DNA from: Candidatus Heimdallarchaeota archaeon
GTDB taxonomy: Archaea; Asgardarchaeota; Heimdallarchaeia; Hodarchaeales; Hodarchaeaceae
DNA length: 64,000 nt
Direction of reading: 5' to 3'
Assembly (NCBI GenBank): GCA_011364965.1
Contig: RDOB01000002.1
Coordinates: forward strand, 529,317-593,316
Below, one piece after another: positions 17,535 through 27,372 of the stretch. Under the pieces are notes generated by a model, which saw only the letters and a program-made list of their open reading frames with translations, did not search any database and was not told where the DNA came from. The number at the start of each line of letters is the position of its first letter. Position 1 is the stretch's first letter. The translations under genes were made by a program, and so were the position numbers.

Positions 17535-20318
17535 ATGGAAAAGCAATATTATTCCCTCGATATCAATAAAATTGCTGAGGAGCTAAATACAGACCTAAAT
17601 ATCGGATTAACCTCAGAGGAAGCTCAACTACGCATGAAGCAATATGGACCAAATGAGTTGATATCTACCAAGAAAGTATCCCCTTTTATGATGTTCCTTC
17701 TTCAATTCAAGGATTTCATTGTATTTCTCTTAGTCGGTGCAACACTAGTTTCCTTGCTCTTTGGAGATTATATTGAAGCTTTTATCATTATTATAATAGT
17801 TTTATTAAACGGATTGTTAGGATTTATCCAGGAATACCGTGCTGAGGCCGCATTGGAAAAACTAAAGGAATTGACTGGTGACGATACATTAGTTATTAGA
17901 AACGGTCAGGAAACCAGAATTGACACGCGAAATTTAGTGCCTGGTGACGTACTACTTATGTATGAGGGAGAAATTATTGCTGCGGATGGAAGAATCTACG
18001 AAGCAAGTCGATTACGAGTGGAAGAAGGATTATTGACTGGAGAATCAATTCCTGTAGATAAAACAATTCAATCCATTGAAGGAGAGTTCCTTCCAATTGC
18101 TGATAGAACAAATTTTGTATATATGGGAACCACTACTGTAAAAGGAAGAGGTAAAGCCCTCGTTACTGGAACTGGCATGAATACGGAAATGGGAAAAATT
18201 GCAAAATCGACCATTGAGTCAGAAGAGCAAGATACCCCTCTTCAAGTTCAATTATCTCGTTTAGGAAAATTATTAGGAATTATCGTTCTAGTAGTTGTTG
18301 GTATTGTTTTAATTGCACAAATAGGGAGAATTGAAGAGAATATCTTAGAAGTGATTGAAACAGCAATCGCTTTGGCGGTCTCTGCGGTACCAGAGGGGTT
18401 AGCAGCAGCAATAACGCTCACTCTAGCAATAGGGGTTCAAAGAATGGCTAGAAAGAAAGCTGTTATACGAAAACTCCCTGCTGTTGAGACCTTGGGTTCA
18501 GTAGAGGTAATATGTACTGATAAAACAGGAACTTTAACCCAAAATAAAATGACTGTGAAGAGAGTATGGACTCTAGATCGGGGTTTAATAGAAGTAACTG
18601 GAACAGGTTATATTCCCCGTGGATCCTTCATTGATATGGAGAAGAATGAAAGAATTAATCCAGGGGAAGATAAAGGAATATATGAAGTTCTTAAAGCTGG
18701 ATCCCTATGTAATTCAGCTTCCATTAATTACAATAGTATATTAGGTGAGTGGGTTGTTGAAGGAGATCCGACTGAGGGAGCTCTAATAGCCCTAGCTATG
18801 AAAGCTAATCTTCATTCAAAGTGGGATGAGATCTATAACTTTCAAAAAGATGGAGAAATTTTCTTTGATTCCGATCGAAAAAGGATGACCAAGGTTTACA
18901 AGACATTGAAAGCTCTTAAAGAAGAAACTTGGGCATATACAAAGGGTTCTCCTGCAACAATACTTGAAATTTGTACTCATGCCTTAATAGGTGAAAAAGA
19001 GGTACCATTAGATAATGAAATGCGAGAGAGAATATTGAAATCGAATTCAGCATTAGCAGGAAAAGCAATAAGAGTACTGGCTTTTGCACGGAAACAAATA
19101 TCTAATGATTTACTCGAATTCAGAGAAGATAACATTGAAAAAGAAATGACGTTTGTTGGACTCACTGGGATGATTGACCCTCCACGTGAAAAAGTAGCAG
19201 ATGCAATCCGAAAGTGTAAAAACGCGGGGATTCGAATAATCATGATTACTGGAGACCAGAGGGATACAGCTTTAGCGATTGCAAAGGAGCTTGATTTAAA
19301 ACCCTTTGAGGACGCCCATTATACGGTTGCTAATTCTAGTGAACTTGAAAAAATGGATGATGATGAATTTAAAGAAATTTTAAAGGATTTAGATGTTTGT
19401 GCCCGTGCTTCTCCTAGTATAAAGAAAAGAATTGTAGAAACTTTACAAGAAGAATTTGGATTAGTTGTTGCTATGACGGGTGATGGAGTGAATGATGCTC
19501 CTGCATTGAAAAAAGCAGACATAGGAGTAGCCATGGGAATAACAGGGACTGATGTGGCGAGAGAAGCATCAGATATGGTATTAATGGATGATAATTTTGC
19601 TACAATCGTTGCTGCAGTAGAGGAAGGACGGACTATATATGATAATATGAAGAAATTCATCAGGTACCTATTGAGCTCAAACTTCGATGAAATTCTTGTC
19701 GTTTTTACCGCAACAGTCTTACTCGGATTGAAATCGCCTTATTTAGCTTTAGGAATTCTGTGGATAAATCTCATGACTGATGGGTTGCCAGCATTAGCCC
19801 TCTCCGTTGATCCAGGTGATCCTGAAATTATGAATCGATTACCAAGGGGTAGAAAAAGTGGAATGTTGACCGAAATATTAATATTTTCTATAGCAGCAGG
19901 AATTATATCCTTTTTTGCTACTATGATCATGTTCCTATCATTTCCACTAGATATAATTGGTGTAAATGCAGAAAATAGCGTTCAATTGCAGATCGCTCGT
20001 ACATTGGCATTAACTGTTTCTGTACTATTTGAATTATTCCAGGTATTTGTTTCTAAAGCTCCTGATAATAAAAGTATATTCCAATCCAATCCTATGAACA
20101 ATCTCTATTTAATTGGGGCTGTTGGATTAGCATTTATCCTACATTTATTCATAATTTATGTCAAACCACTCGCGGATATCTTTGGAATGTATGCTTTGTC
20201 ATTTCAGCATTGGATTTTCATGTTTGTGGTTGTAATTATTGGAATTATTCTGCTCGATGCAATTAAACTGCTTCAATTTAAAATTATATCAAGAAGAAAC
20301 TCAAAGAATAGACATTAG
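17535..20318 (+). CDS. Ca2+-transporting type P-type ATPase (P2A)
   Basis: A 927-residue membrane pump. The order is the N-terminal cation-ATPase domain, actuator with TGES (LLTGESIPVDK), phosphorylation site DKTGTLT with Asp329, nucleotide domain with KGSP, hinge TGDGVNDAPALKKADIG, and a C-terminal set of six membrane helices. Ion-site residues match SERCA/PMR1 pumps: PEGL in helix 4, SSNFDE (Asn and Glu) in helix 5 and NLMTDGLP in helix 6. It should export Ca2+ (or Mn2+) from the cytoplasm using ATP. Start ATG follows GGAG. It is transcribed alone, just after the broken reductase gene. Confidence 0.93.
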   Translation: MEKQYYSLDINKIAEELNTDLNIGLTSEEAQLRMKQYGPNELISTKKVSPFMMFLLQFKDFIVFLLVGATLVSLLFGDYIEAFIIIIIVLLNGLLGFIQEYRAEAALEKLKELTGDDTLVIRNGQETRIDTRNLVPGDVLLMYEGEIIAADGRIYEASRLRVEEGLLTGESIPVDKTIQSIEGEFLPIADRTNFVYMGTTTVKGRGKALVTGTGMNTEMGKIAKSTIESEEQDTPLQVQLSRLGKLLGIIVLVVVGIVLIAQIGRIEENILEVIETAIALAVSAVPEGLAAAITLTLAIGVQRMARKKAVIRKLPAVETLGSVEVICTDKTGTLTQNKMTVKRVWTLDRGLIEVTGTGYIPRGSFIDMEKNERINPGEDKGIYEVLKAGSLCNSASINYNSILGEWVVEGDPTEGALIALAMKANLHSKWDEIYNFQKDGEIFFDSDRKRMTKVYKTLKALKEETWAYTKGSPATILEICTHALIGEKEVPLDNEMRERILKSNSALAGKAIRVLAFARKQISNDLLEFREDNIEKEMTFVGLTGMIDPPREKVADAIRKCKNAGIRIIMITGDQRDTALAIAKELDLKPFEDAHYTVANSSELEKMDDDEFKEILKDLDVCARASPSIKKRIVETLQEEFGLVVAMTGDGVNDAPALKKADIGVAMGITGTDVAREASDMVLMDDNFATIVAAVEEGRTIYDNMKKFIRYLLSSNFDEILVVFTATVLLGLKSPYLALGILWINLMTDGLPALALSVDPGDPEIMNRLPRGRKSGMLTEILIFSIAAGIISFFATMIMFLSFPLDIIGVNAENSVQLQIARTLALTVSVLFELFQVFVSKAPDNKSIFQSNPMNNLYLIGAVGLAFILHLFIIYVKPLADIFGMYALSFQHWIFMFVVVIIGIILLDAIKLLQFKIISRRNSKNRH

Positions 20319-20761
20319 AAACAATTCCTTGGATATATTCTTCGATAATAAAATAAATTGACTCTAAATTCGATTTCCGAGTTGAAAATGAAACTGATTC
20401 AAATACCTTGAATTCTCGAAAATCTCTCCATCGAACAATAGACTCCTTTACTCCATTCCCTCTTACGATGAGGGTAAATATACAGTCGAGTATTATTATT
20501 ATTAAATATTCGGTCGAGTAGTAGCAACAATTTTGCGATTCAAAATGTAAAACCTTTTAAACTGTCGAGAAAGAGATTCAACTAGACTTTCTAGTTCTAA
20601 ATAGCGAACTGGAAGCTAACATCCTACATTCAATCCATTAACGTCCTAGCGTTTATATAATGGCTCCCACGGCCTTTAAAAGCGTTGCTATAAAGAAGGA
20701 CGTTTAAAAAAAGTTAGAATTAGGAAAAAAAGTAAATTATAAGGAGAAAAGGTGAAAAATT
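20319..20761. other. Long leader region upstream of the fused histone gene
   Basis: These 443 bases hold no ORF or RNA gene that I recognise. GTCGAG occurs three times between about 20480 and 20570, twice as GTCGAGTA. A possible hairpin (TTCTAGTTC at 20589-20597 with GAACTGGAA at 20606-20614, one G-T pair) follows. The proximal 125 bases hold the histone promoter described separately, and GGTGA precedes the ATG by seven bases. Confidence 0.5.
20638..20706 (+). promoter_or_regulatory. Histone promoter with duplicated TATA element inside an inverted repeat
   Basis: Two similar units, AGCGTT-TATATAA (20648-20660) and AGCGTT-GC-TATAAA (20681-20694), lie 33 bases apart. They are enclosed by an inverted repeat, TTAACGTCCT at 20638-20647 and AGGACGTTTA at 20697-20706, nine of ten bases complementary. 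The TATA-like boxes suit archaeal TBP, and the flanking repeat has the look of an operator. The regulator is unknown. Confidence 0.45.
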
Positions 20762-21184
20762 ATGGGTACTTTTGCTAAAGCCCGAATTGAAGCTATTATG
20801 AAGTCGGCTGGCGCCGAAAGAATCTCTGCTAACGCAATATCTCGAATGGATGAACTTTGTGCCGAATTTGGTGAGAAAGCTGCGAAAACTGCAATCAACC
20901 TTGCCTCAACCGCAGGAAGGAAAACTGTTCAAGCAGATGATATTAAATTGGCTGTCTCCAAGATAGGAGACCCGAAATATTCTCCCACAAAAGGTAAAGC
21001 ATTCGCAAAGGCTCGCGTGGAAAAAGTGATAAGAGAAGCTGGCGCTTCTCGGGTTTCTGCAGACGCTGTCGATTATTTAAACCAAAAAATCGAAGCTCAA
21101 TGCTATACTCTTGCGAAATCAGCCATTGAGATAGCCCGTCATGCCAAACGCAAGACTATTAAAGACACTGACATAATTCCTTAA
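20762..21184 (+). CDS. Fused double histone (two histone folds in one chain)
   Basis: A 140-residue protein made of two HMf-type histone folds. The first (residues about 3-68) is complete and ends with RKTVQADDIKLAVSKIG. A linker of about 11 residues (around DPKYSPTKG) leads to the second (about 80-140), which has KARVEKVIREAGASRVSADAV but stops at KDTDIIP, so about eight residues of the last helix are missing. Doublet histones are known in Methanopyrus and haloarchaea and would form an intramolecular dimer on DNA. GGTGA is well placed before the ATG. A tailed single-fold histone is encoded at 488. The shortened end has no frameshift that would restore it. Confidence 0.92.
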   Translation: MGTFAKARIEAIMKSAGAERISANAISRMDELCAEFGEKAAKTAINLASTAGRKTVQADDIKLAVSKIGDPKYSPTKGKAFAKARVEKVIREAGASRVSADAVDYLNQKIEAQCYTLAKSAIEIARHAKRKTIKDTDIIP

Positions 21185-21192
21185 GGAAAACT

Positions 21193-21258
21193 GGATAACC
21201 TATTTGGTTAGACCATTTTTCTTTTCCTTCTCTTTTTTCTATAAGCTTTTTTTTAATC
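21193..21258 (+). terminator. Histone terminator: weak hairpin and T-rich tract
   Basis: Immediately after the histone stop codon, GGATAACC and GGTTAGACC can pair (seven base pairs with a small internal loop) around a five-base TATTT loop. A pyrimidine-rich tract with several runs of five to eight Ts follows, which is the usual archaeal termination signal. Confidence 0.5.
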
Positions 21259-21321
21259 ACCTCTCAATCAAATCTGTAAAAGACATTAATAGCTTTATGA
21301 AAACTAAATGATTGAAAGGCC

Positions 21322-23268
21322 TTGAAACTCCATTCGCTGGCTCAATTTTATACTCCAAGTTGGATCGCGAAATATATTGTTGAAAGCGCTATTAATACAT
21401 ATATTCGATCAAATCCGAAAATTGAGGAAATAAAGGCGCTTAAAATTTTAGATCCGTCCTGTGGAGAAGGTATATTTCTACATACAGCACTAAAGTATTT
21501 GATTCAACAGATTTCGAATCACCCAGACAATAATTGGACTTCAAGCAAAATTTCACATCATATTCTAATAAATCAGCTCTATGGAATAGATATCGATCCA
21601 TCACAGGTGGAAATATGCTGTAAAAACCTCAATTGCGAAAAATTTAACTTCAACTTGCGCAAATTCAATGCTCTTATCCCGCCTCCGAATTCAGTTCAAC
21701 CTGTCCAAAATGCAATTCATGAGAAAGTTCGAAAAGAAATAAAAATTAAATTCATTAGACAATTTTATTCTGAAGAAGCTGACTCTGACTTTAATTCATT
21801 AATGAAATTGGAAAGTCAAATTTTTCGAGATGTGAGTAGAGATCATCAATTCGCTTTGAGTCTACCTGATAAGTCAATAGCAATCCCTTGGAGAGTGGCA
21901 TTTCCCGAATGTGAGGGAAAATTTGATATTATTATAGGAAATCCTCCTTGGGGAGGAGATTTAGTCCCCTCCCATCTACTGGAGAAATATATAGTTGGTA
22001 GTCATCAGGTGGATACTTGGTCGCTCTTCATTGAGCGATCTATGGAAGCTCTTAAGAATAATGGAATATTAGGATTTGTAATTCCTAATAGTTTATTGAT
22101 GAATGAGAATTACATAAAAACGCGAGAATTAATATTAAAAAGCTCTCAAATTAAAGAAATAATTAATCTAGGTGATGCTATATTCCCTGGAATTACCCAA
22201 CCCTGCATGATTATTATTCTAGAGAAATTAGAGGAAGTTACTAAAGGTAATATCAAGATTATTCCACATCTTGGATATGAATTAGTAAACCAAGTCCGTG
22301 ATGAGAAAACCAATCTATCATCTATAAACTATAATTCTTGTTTACAAGAAAGATTCGAAGATAATTTAGATTATTCTTTTGATATATTCAGTATTGGATA
22401 TGACGATTTCCTGAAGGAAGTTGAAAGAGATGTTGAATCCACACAAAAACATTGTAAATATTTAGGTGACTTAGTTGAAAATGGAAGGGGGGTTGAAATT
22501 AATCGTAATGGTATTATTATAATCTGTTCACAATGTGGATGGTGGAATCCCCCCTTTTCTCAACGAAATCTAAATTCCAAAGCTTGTGTGAATCCTAATT
22601 GTAAAGGGATAATTTTTCAGGTAGATAAATCTATTAATATTGTTTCAGATGAGAAAGTTACTTCTCAATCTAAACCAATTATTTCAGGATATCAGGTGTC
22701 AAGATATTATATTAGAGGACATAGGTTCATTAATACGAACGGAAAGGGGATTAATTTTAAATCTGAATCTCTTTACCAAGGTAAAAAAATACTTTTACGT
22801 AAAACTGGTTTTGGATTTAATGCTGCAATTGATTATGATAATCGTTTTACAACTCAAGTTGTTTACATTTTTAAACTGAAGAGAAGCGCCAATATATCCT
22901 TAGAATACATTCTGGGCTTGTTAAATTCCAATGTCATTCATACCTATTATTATTCGAAGTACGCTGACCTTAACCGTCGTGAATTTCCTCATTTTACCCA
23001 AGGAAAAGTATTGAAACTCCCTATTAAAATCCCTGAATCTACATTAGAAAAAAGTATCGTCTTAAATATTGAACACAGAGTTAAAACCATCACAGACTTG
23101 TATAAATTGCAAAATGACTTAAAAGAAGAGAATCTTTCAATACTCATAAAATTGAAGCAGCTAGATAAGGAAATTCACGATTTAGTGTTTGATTTGTATG
23201 ATATTAACGAAAAATACAGAGATTTTGTGTTTCAAAATTTTCATATTTCGGAAAAACATAAGGGATAG
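21322..23268 (+). CDS. Solitary adenine-specific DNA methyltransferase with TaqI-like recognition domain
   Basis: A 648-residue N6-adenine methyltransferase of gamma class. AQFYTPSWIAKYIV is the typical N-terminal motif X region, LDPSCGEGIFL (about residue 48) binds S-adenosylmethionine, and IIGNPPWGG (about residue 205) is the catalytic NPPW. Residues about 393-430 hold four cysteines in a C-X2-C...C-X4-C ribbon, and the C-terminal third resembles target-recognition domains of Eco57I/TaqI enzymes. No nuclease motif (PD-ExK or HNH) was seen within it and no restriction gene is adjacent, so it may act in epigenetic marking, anti-restriction or an unlinked system. TTG start, chosen because the conserved YTP motif follows closely. 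Confidence 0.85.
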   Translation: MKLHSLAQFYTPSWIAKYIVESAINTYIRSNPKIEEIKALKILDPSCGEGIFLHTALKYLIQQISNHPDNNWTSSKISHHILINQLYGIDIDPSQVEICCKNLNCEKFNFNLRKFNALIPPPNSVQPVQNAIHEKVRKEIKIKFIRQFYSEEADSDFNSLMKLESQIFRDVSRDHQFALSLPDKSIAIPWRVAFPECEGKFDIIIGNPPWGGDLVPSHLLEKYIVGSHQVDTWSLFIERSMEALKNNGILGFVIPNSLLMNENYIKTRELILKSSQIKEIINLGDAIFPGITQPCMIIILEKLEEVTKGNIKIIPHLGYELVNQVRDEKTNLSSINYNSCLQERFEDNLDYSFDIFSIGYDDFLKEVERDVESTQKHCKYLGDLVENGRGVEINRNGIIIICSQCGWWNPPFSQRNLNSKACVNPNCKGIIFQVDKSINIVSDEKVTSQSKPIISGYQVSRYYIRGHRFINTNGKGINFKSESLYQGKKILLRKTGFGFNAAIDYDNRFTTQVVYIFKLKRSANISLEYILGLLNSNVIHTYYYSKYADLNRREFPHFTQGKVLKLPIKIPESTLEKSIVLNIEHRVKTITDLYKLQNDLKEENLSILIKLKQLDKEIHDLVFDLYDINEKYRDFVFQNFHISEKHKG

Positions 23269-23340
23269 ACCATTTTGGGGTAATGTTGTGTTTTTGAGTT
23301 CTTTAATACTCATTAATTAAGCTAATGAAGGGAAAAATGA

Positions 23341-23973
23341 ATGACACAAAATAAAAAACCACAGAATCAAATCAAGTCGGCTTATTACTTTGAAACTGTT
23401 GATTTAGTAATCATTGCATTATTTGCTGCTCTTGGCGGGGCCTTCAGCGCTTATATTGGCAATCTAGGGAGAATAATCTTTGGATCTTCCCTCCCAGGTG
23501 GAGGCCAGTTATTTTCTGGTTTACATATTTTTTGGTATGTACTTATCTTTTATTTCACAAATCAGAAGAAAGGCGTTGTAACAACAACAGGAATAATTAA
23601 AGGGTTTATAGAAATATTTTCAAGTAGTTCACTTGGAATTATGGCTTTGATTATAGCTTTTGCAAGTGCATTGATTTTTGAAGTCTGCTTTTTCGTTTTT
23701 TCAAATTTTATGAAGACCAAACGATTAGATCATCTCTTAATTGCAATTTCTGCCGGCTTTGCGTCTGCAAGTAACGTTATTATTCAATTGGAAACATTTT
23801 TTGCAAGTTTTACTACTAGTAATATTCCATCCGAATGGATTTTCGTGATGTTCGCGTTTAGCTTCATTTCTGGTGTCGTACTTGGTGGGTATCTAGGATA
23901 TATAGCATTTAAGTTATTTGAAAATTCAAATTTGCTAACTTGGAGGAAGATTAAAGAAAATTCACTGAAATAG
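23341..23973 (+). CDS. ECF transporter S-component-like membrane protein (YkoE/ThiW-type)
   Basis: A 210-residue protein with five or six hydrophobic helices. The early sequence ALGGAFSAYIG, then GGGQLFSGLHIFWYVL, matches the pattern of substrate-binding S components for thiamine precursors or similar small vitamins, where an aromatic-rich loop follows the first helix. It would bind the vitamin and dock onto a shared energising module; no T component or ATPase gene is adjacent. Start is ATG at the end of an AAATGAATG run. Substrate call is tentative; family call is moderate. Confidence 0.6.
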   Translation: MTQNKKPQNQIKSAYYFETVDLVIIALFAALGGAFSAYIGNLGRIIFGSSLPGGGQLFSGLHIFWYVLIFYFTNQKKGVVTTTGIIKGFIEIFSSSSLGIMALIIAFASALIFEVCFFVFSNFMKTKRLDHLLIAISAGFASASNVIIQLETFFASFTTSNIPSEWIFVMFAFSFISGVVLGGYLGYIAFKLFENSNLLTWRKIKENSLK

Positions 23974-24150
23974 TCACAATTATATTACAAACATTCCCAA
24001 TGGACAAACGACCCCATTTCCCCATGTATATTCTTCGCACATATTAATACTTATATAATAGGCCAGATCATATAGTTTTATATTCAAATACAAGGAATCC
24101 TTCTCATATTCAAGAAACAAGGTGATTCTTGATAGAAATTGTAGGAAAAC

Positions 24151-27138
24151 GTGGGATTGTTGGCTTTCCAAGCACATTTCAACAAAATCGTGGATCTCAT
24201 CGTCGTTTCGACTGAGGTAGTTTTAGCAGCAAGACGGATGATTTTTGCAACACTTTTTGGTTTAATCATTGCTCTTACAGTAATTTCTCAAAGTTCAATT
24301 CTAATAGAATCTTATCGACAAAAAATATTCGAGGAACTAATGGATCAGGGGTCTTACTATAGTGATGAGGGTGATGTTACGATATATGTGCCCTATGGAA
24401 GCCTTCAATCAGAAGAATTTTCACGAATAGGGGGATCTAAATTCTTTACTAACTTCACAGAGTTTGATCAATTAATAAATAATAGTTTAACCATTAATAA
24501 TTATACTGATTATCTAGATGAAAGATTATGGTTTAGTGAAATCGTAATAGGAGTCTGGTTAAATAGAACTGATTATCGTTATGAATCTTCGGATGTATTT
24601 CCCCAGCAAATGCTTTTTTATGCCTCATCAAATGATTATTTTTATGAAGTTATCTCATCATTAGTTAAATCACAAGGAAAAGGAAGATTTCCGCAAATTT
24701 CATCGGAGCTATTACTTATTCGACCTCGTGGATTTCCAGAATATGAATGGGATCGAGATAGAGAAGAGATTTTTGAAAATCTTACTGTTGGAACTGAAAT
24801 TAATTTAACCTTTACTGAAATTTATAATGATAATTCACTTGATTCTGCAAATCAAACAGCTAAAATTGTTGGAGTACTAGAATACAACCGTGAATACATG
24901 GATCGGGCATCACCATATAGCGATGATCTCTCCAATATCATAAAATCATATCTAACTCCTTATTTTCCTTGGGAAGGCTATTTTTTTCTTTATAATCGGA
25001 CTAACTTCCCGCAAATGATAGATTTATTGCTTGAAAACGTACATTTCGGTGAATACTTTTCGATTAATGGTGAGGTTAATGGAAGACTCACTTTTGATCG
25101 ATCCAAATTTAATGTGTATAATATAAACCAAGAAATAACTCATTTTGAGGATTTTCTCGATTTAGTAGAACGGCAATTATATAGTATAACATCTTATTCT
25201 TACATTTTTTCTTCTTTATTACAACAAATGCGCATGTACGAAGGAAGAATTCAAGAATTGAATATCTTTCTACTACTTATTAGTATTCCAATCCTTGCAA
25301 TAGCTTTATATTTAGTAAATTTCTCCTTTGAGTTAATTAAAAGACAGAAACAGGAACATATTGGCATTATTAAGACTCGGGGAGGCTCTTGGGTTCAATT
25401 GCTTATAATTTTATTAGGAGAAATGCTTTTGTCAACATTAATAGCAGTTTTCATCGGATTTCTTTTCAGTACGTTGCTAGCTGAACTAGTGATGCGATCA
25501 ACAGACTTCCTAGAATTCTTAGGCCCTGGAATACCAGTTATTGCCCCTGTTCAAACCCTGAGGACTCTGATTATGATCGGGGTGGTTATTGCACTCCTCT
25601 TGAATTTTCGACGAATTTTTAAAATGAGTAAAATGAAGATAACTGATACTTTAGACTCTACAAAGGAAATATCGCCATTTTGGAAACGATTCTACTTGGA
25701 TGTTGTAATGTTTGCTTTTGGCACAGTTGTTTGGTTAATCCTTATGAGTCTCTTAGAATCAGTTATGACTCCATCCGAGGAGTTTAATCCCATTATTTAT
25801 ATTCTTTACCCGATATTTTTCCTTCTAGGTATTCCTGCACCTTTTCTGATGCTTTTTGGCTCATTGATGATGGTTTCTCGGATTTTTCCGATATTAATTG
25901 ATCGTATTGGGAACTTTATGTGGAATATCAAAGGGGGAATAAACGCTTTCTCAGTTCGTAATATAATACGTCATAAACGCGCAGCAAATCAGGCCGTTCT
26001 ATTGATTACTTTTGCTATTGCTTTTGCTATTTTATCTGCATCTTTGGTATATTCTCTTGAAGAAACCCAACGATTAAGGTATTACTATGAAGAAGGTAGC
26101 GATTTAAGTTTAACTACAGGCCAAGAGTTCAATAATAGTATAAAAACAGTATTAGAAGAAAATATATCTGATATTTCCGAGATAACAGAAATTTATCTAG
26201 TTCAAGAAAACTCAATGGGATATATTGGAATCAGTTACACAATGATGTTTTTAGATCCCATTACTTTTCCAGGAACGATTTTTAAGAGTCCAGTTTATGG
26301 ATTGAGCGATGCCATAAATAACCTAATGGAGGAATTGCAGGATAACAATTCAATTTTGCTTCTAGAATCCAATTTTCAGAAATCAGTCTCAGTAAATGAG
26401 ATTGGAGACAACCTCTCTCTCTCTTTCAGTAACGATACTGGAGTTATAGCTATTTCACCTCGTATTGCTGGAACCTTTAACTACTGGCCTTCTATGTATC
26501 CTACTCCTTGGTTGGATTATGACCGTGAATATTTCCTAGTTGGAAGTCTTGGCATGTTTGAAAAATTGGATAGAGCTTATTTTACCGATGTGAGAGCGAA
26601 GTATTTAATGAAGCTATCTAGCCAAGGTAATGTCGAAACTGTTTATGAAGAGATTAAAAACAAAACAGGTATATCTCCAAATTGTCCCTTACTTAAGTTT
26701 GAGGAGTATAAAGAATCTTTTGATAGACACTTCTCTCTTTCGATTCTCAATTCAGATTTAATTGTAACAGGTACTATCTCGATTATTGGGGTAGTCATGT
26801 TTGGCTTTTTCACTCTTATAGAACGAAATAAAGAAATTGGGGTAGAACGTGCTCTTGGTATGACGCGTAAACAAACTGCACAGTCTCTAGTAGTTGAGGC
26901 AATTACTATTTTAGATTTTGGTCTAATTATAGGATGCATTGCAGGCACTTACTTTGTGAGTATGTTTCTAAAAGTTCTCTCGGTTGGATATCTGGTTCCT
27001 CCTTCAATTGTGAGCTATCCAATAGAAATTCTCATTCGATTAATCACTGGTATCGTCTTATTGGCAGTTTTGGGAACAATTGGTCCCGCTTTTTATGCAA
27101 CTCGTCGAGATATCAGTCGTATTTTGAAAGTTGAATAA
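24151..27138 (+). CDS. Large FtsX/MacB-type ABC transporter permease
   Basis: A 995-residue membrane protein. It has an N-terminal helix (about residues 30-50), a large extracellular domain (about 55-370), a first FtsX domain of three helices (375-490), a helix pair near 520-590, another N-anchor helix (about 615-635), a second extracellular domain (640-860) and a final FtsX domain of three helices (865-985) with the loop ERNKEIGVERALGMTRKQT. Two FtsX units in one chain match bacterial and archaeal lipoprotein or peptide exporter permeases. The matching ATPase is not in the window. GTG start after TAGGA. The product also fits the partial permease at the left edge in type, but they are separate genes. 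Confidence 0.85.
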   Translation: MGLLAFQAHFNKIVDLIVVSTEVVLAARRMIFATLFGLIIALTVISQSSILIESYRQKIFEELMDQGSYYSDEGDVTIYVPYGSLQSEEFSRIGGSKFFTNFTEFDQLINNSLTINNYTDYLDERLWFSEIVIGVWLNRTDYRYESSDVFPQQMLFYASSNDYFYEVISSLVKSQGKGRFPQISSELLLIRPRGFPEYEWDRDREEIFENLTVGTEINLTFTEIYNDNSLDSANQTAKIVGVLEYNREYMDRASPYSDDLSNIIKSYLTPYFPWEGYFFLYNRTNFPQMIDLLLENVHFGEYFSINGEVNGRLTFDRSKFNVYNINQEITHFEDFLDLVERQLYSITSYSYIFSSLLQQMRMYEGRIQELNIFLLLISIPILAIALYLVNFSFELIKRQKQEHIGIIKTRGGSWVQLLIILLGEMLLSTLIAVFIGFLFSTLLAELVMRSTDFLEFLGPGIPVIAPVQTLRTLIMIGVVIALLLNFRRIFKMSKMKITDTLDSTKEISPFWKRFYLDVVMFAFGTVVWLILMSLLESVMTPSEEFNPIIYILYPIFFLLGIPAPFLMLFGSLMMVSRIFPILIDRIGNFMWNIKGGINAFSVRNIIRHKRAANQAVLLITFAIAFAILSASLVYSLEETQRLRYYYEEGSDLSLTTGQEFNNSIKTVLEENISDISEITEIYLVQENSMGYIGISYTMMFLDPITFPGTIFKSPVYGLSDAINNLMEELQDNNSILLLESNFQKSVSVNEIGDNLSLSFSNDTGVIAISPRIAGTFNYWPSMYPTPWLDYDREYFLVGSLGMFEKLDRAYFTDVRAKYLMKLSSQGNVETVYEEIKNKTGISPNCPLLKFEEYKESFDRHFSLSILNSDLIVTGTISIIGVVMFGFFTLIERNKEIGVERALGMTRKQTAQSLVVEAITILDFGLIIGCIAGTYFVSMFLKVLSVGYLVPPSIVSYPIEILIRLITGIVLLAVLGTIGPAFYATRRDISRILKVE

Positions 27139-27219
27139 GCTTCATCCAAACATTTATTTAACTTGAGTGTCATTTTAGCTATTGAAATATAAGTCCCTGA
27201 AGATTAGGATTCAAAAAAA

Positions 27220-27372
27220 ATGGGAGAAACACTAGGACCATGTCGAAGGTGCGGAAAACTTATGATCCAACCTCATCCGACTGGATTATGTCGTGAATGT
27301 CGTGAGAAAAGTGGTTTAAGAGCACCTCCAGACAATCCTGATATACCAGAACCATTAAGATTTGAAAAATGA
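27220..27372 (+). CDS. Fifty-residue zinc-ribbon-like protein
   Basis: A short ORF of 50 codons with ATG start, encoding two Cys pairs, C-X2-C at residues 8-11 and C-X2-C at 24-27 (PCRRCGKLM and GLCRECREKSG), followed by a proline-rich tail. The pattern is that of a single treble-clef or rubredoxin-like zinc knuckle. It lies 81 bases after the permease and 100 bases before the RuBisCO-like gene. Clear codon structure, no overlapping gene and the conserved-looking Cys pairs support it. Function unknown; nucleic-acid or protein binding would be typical. Confidence 0.6.
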   Translation: MGETLGPCRRCGKLMIQPHPTGLCRECREKSGLRAPPDNPDIPEPLRFEK

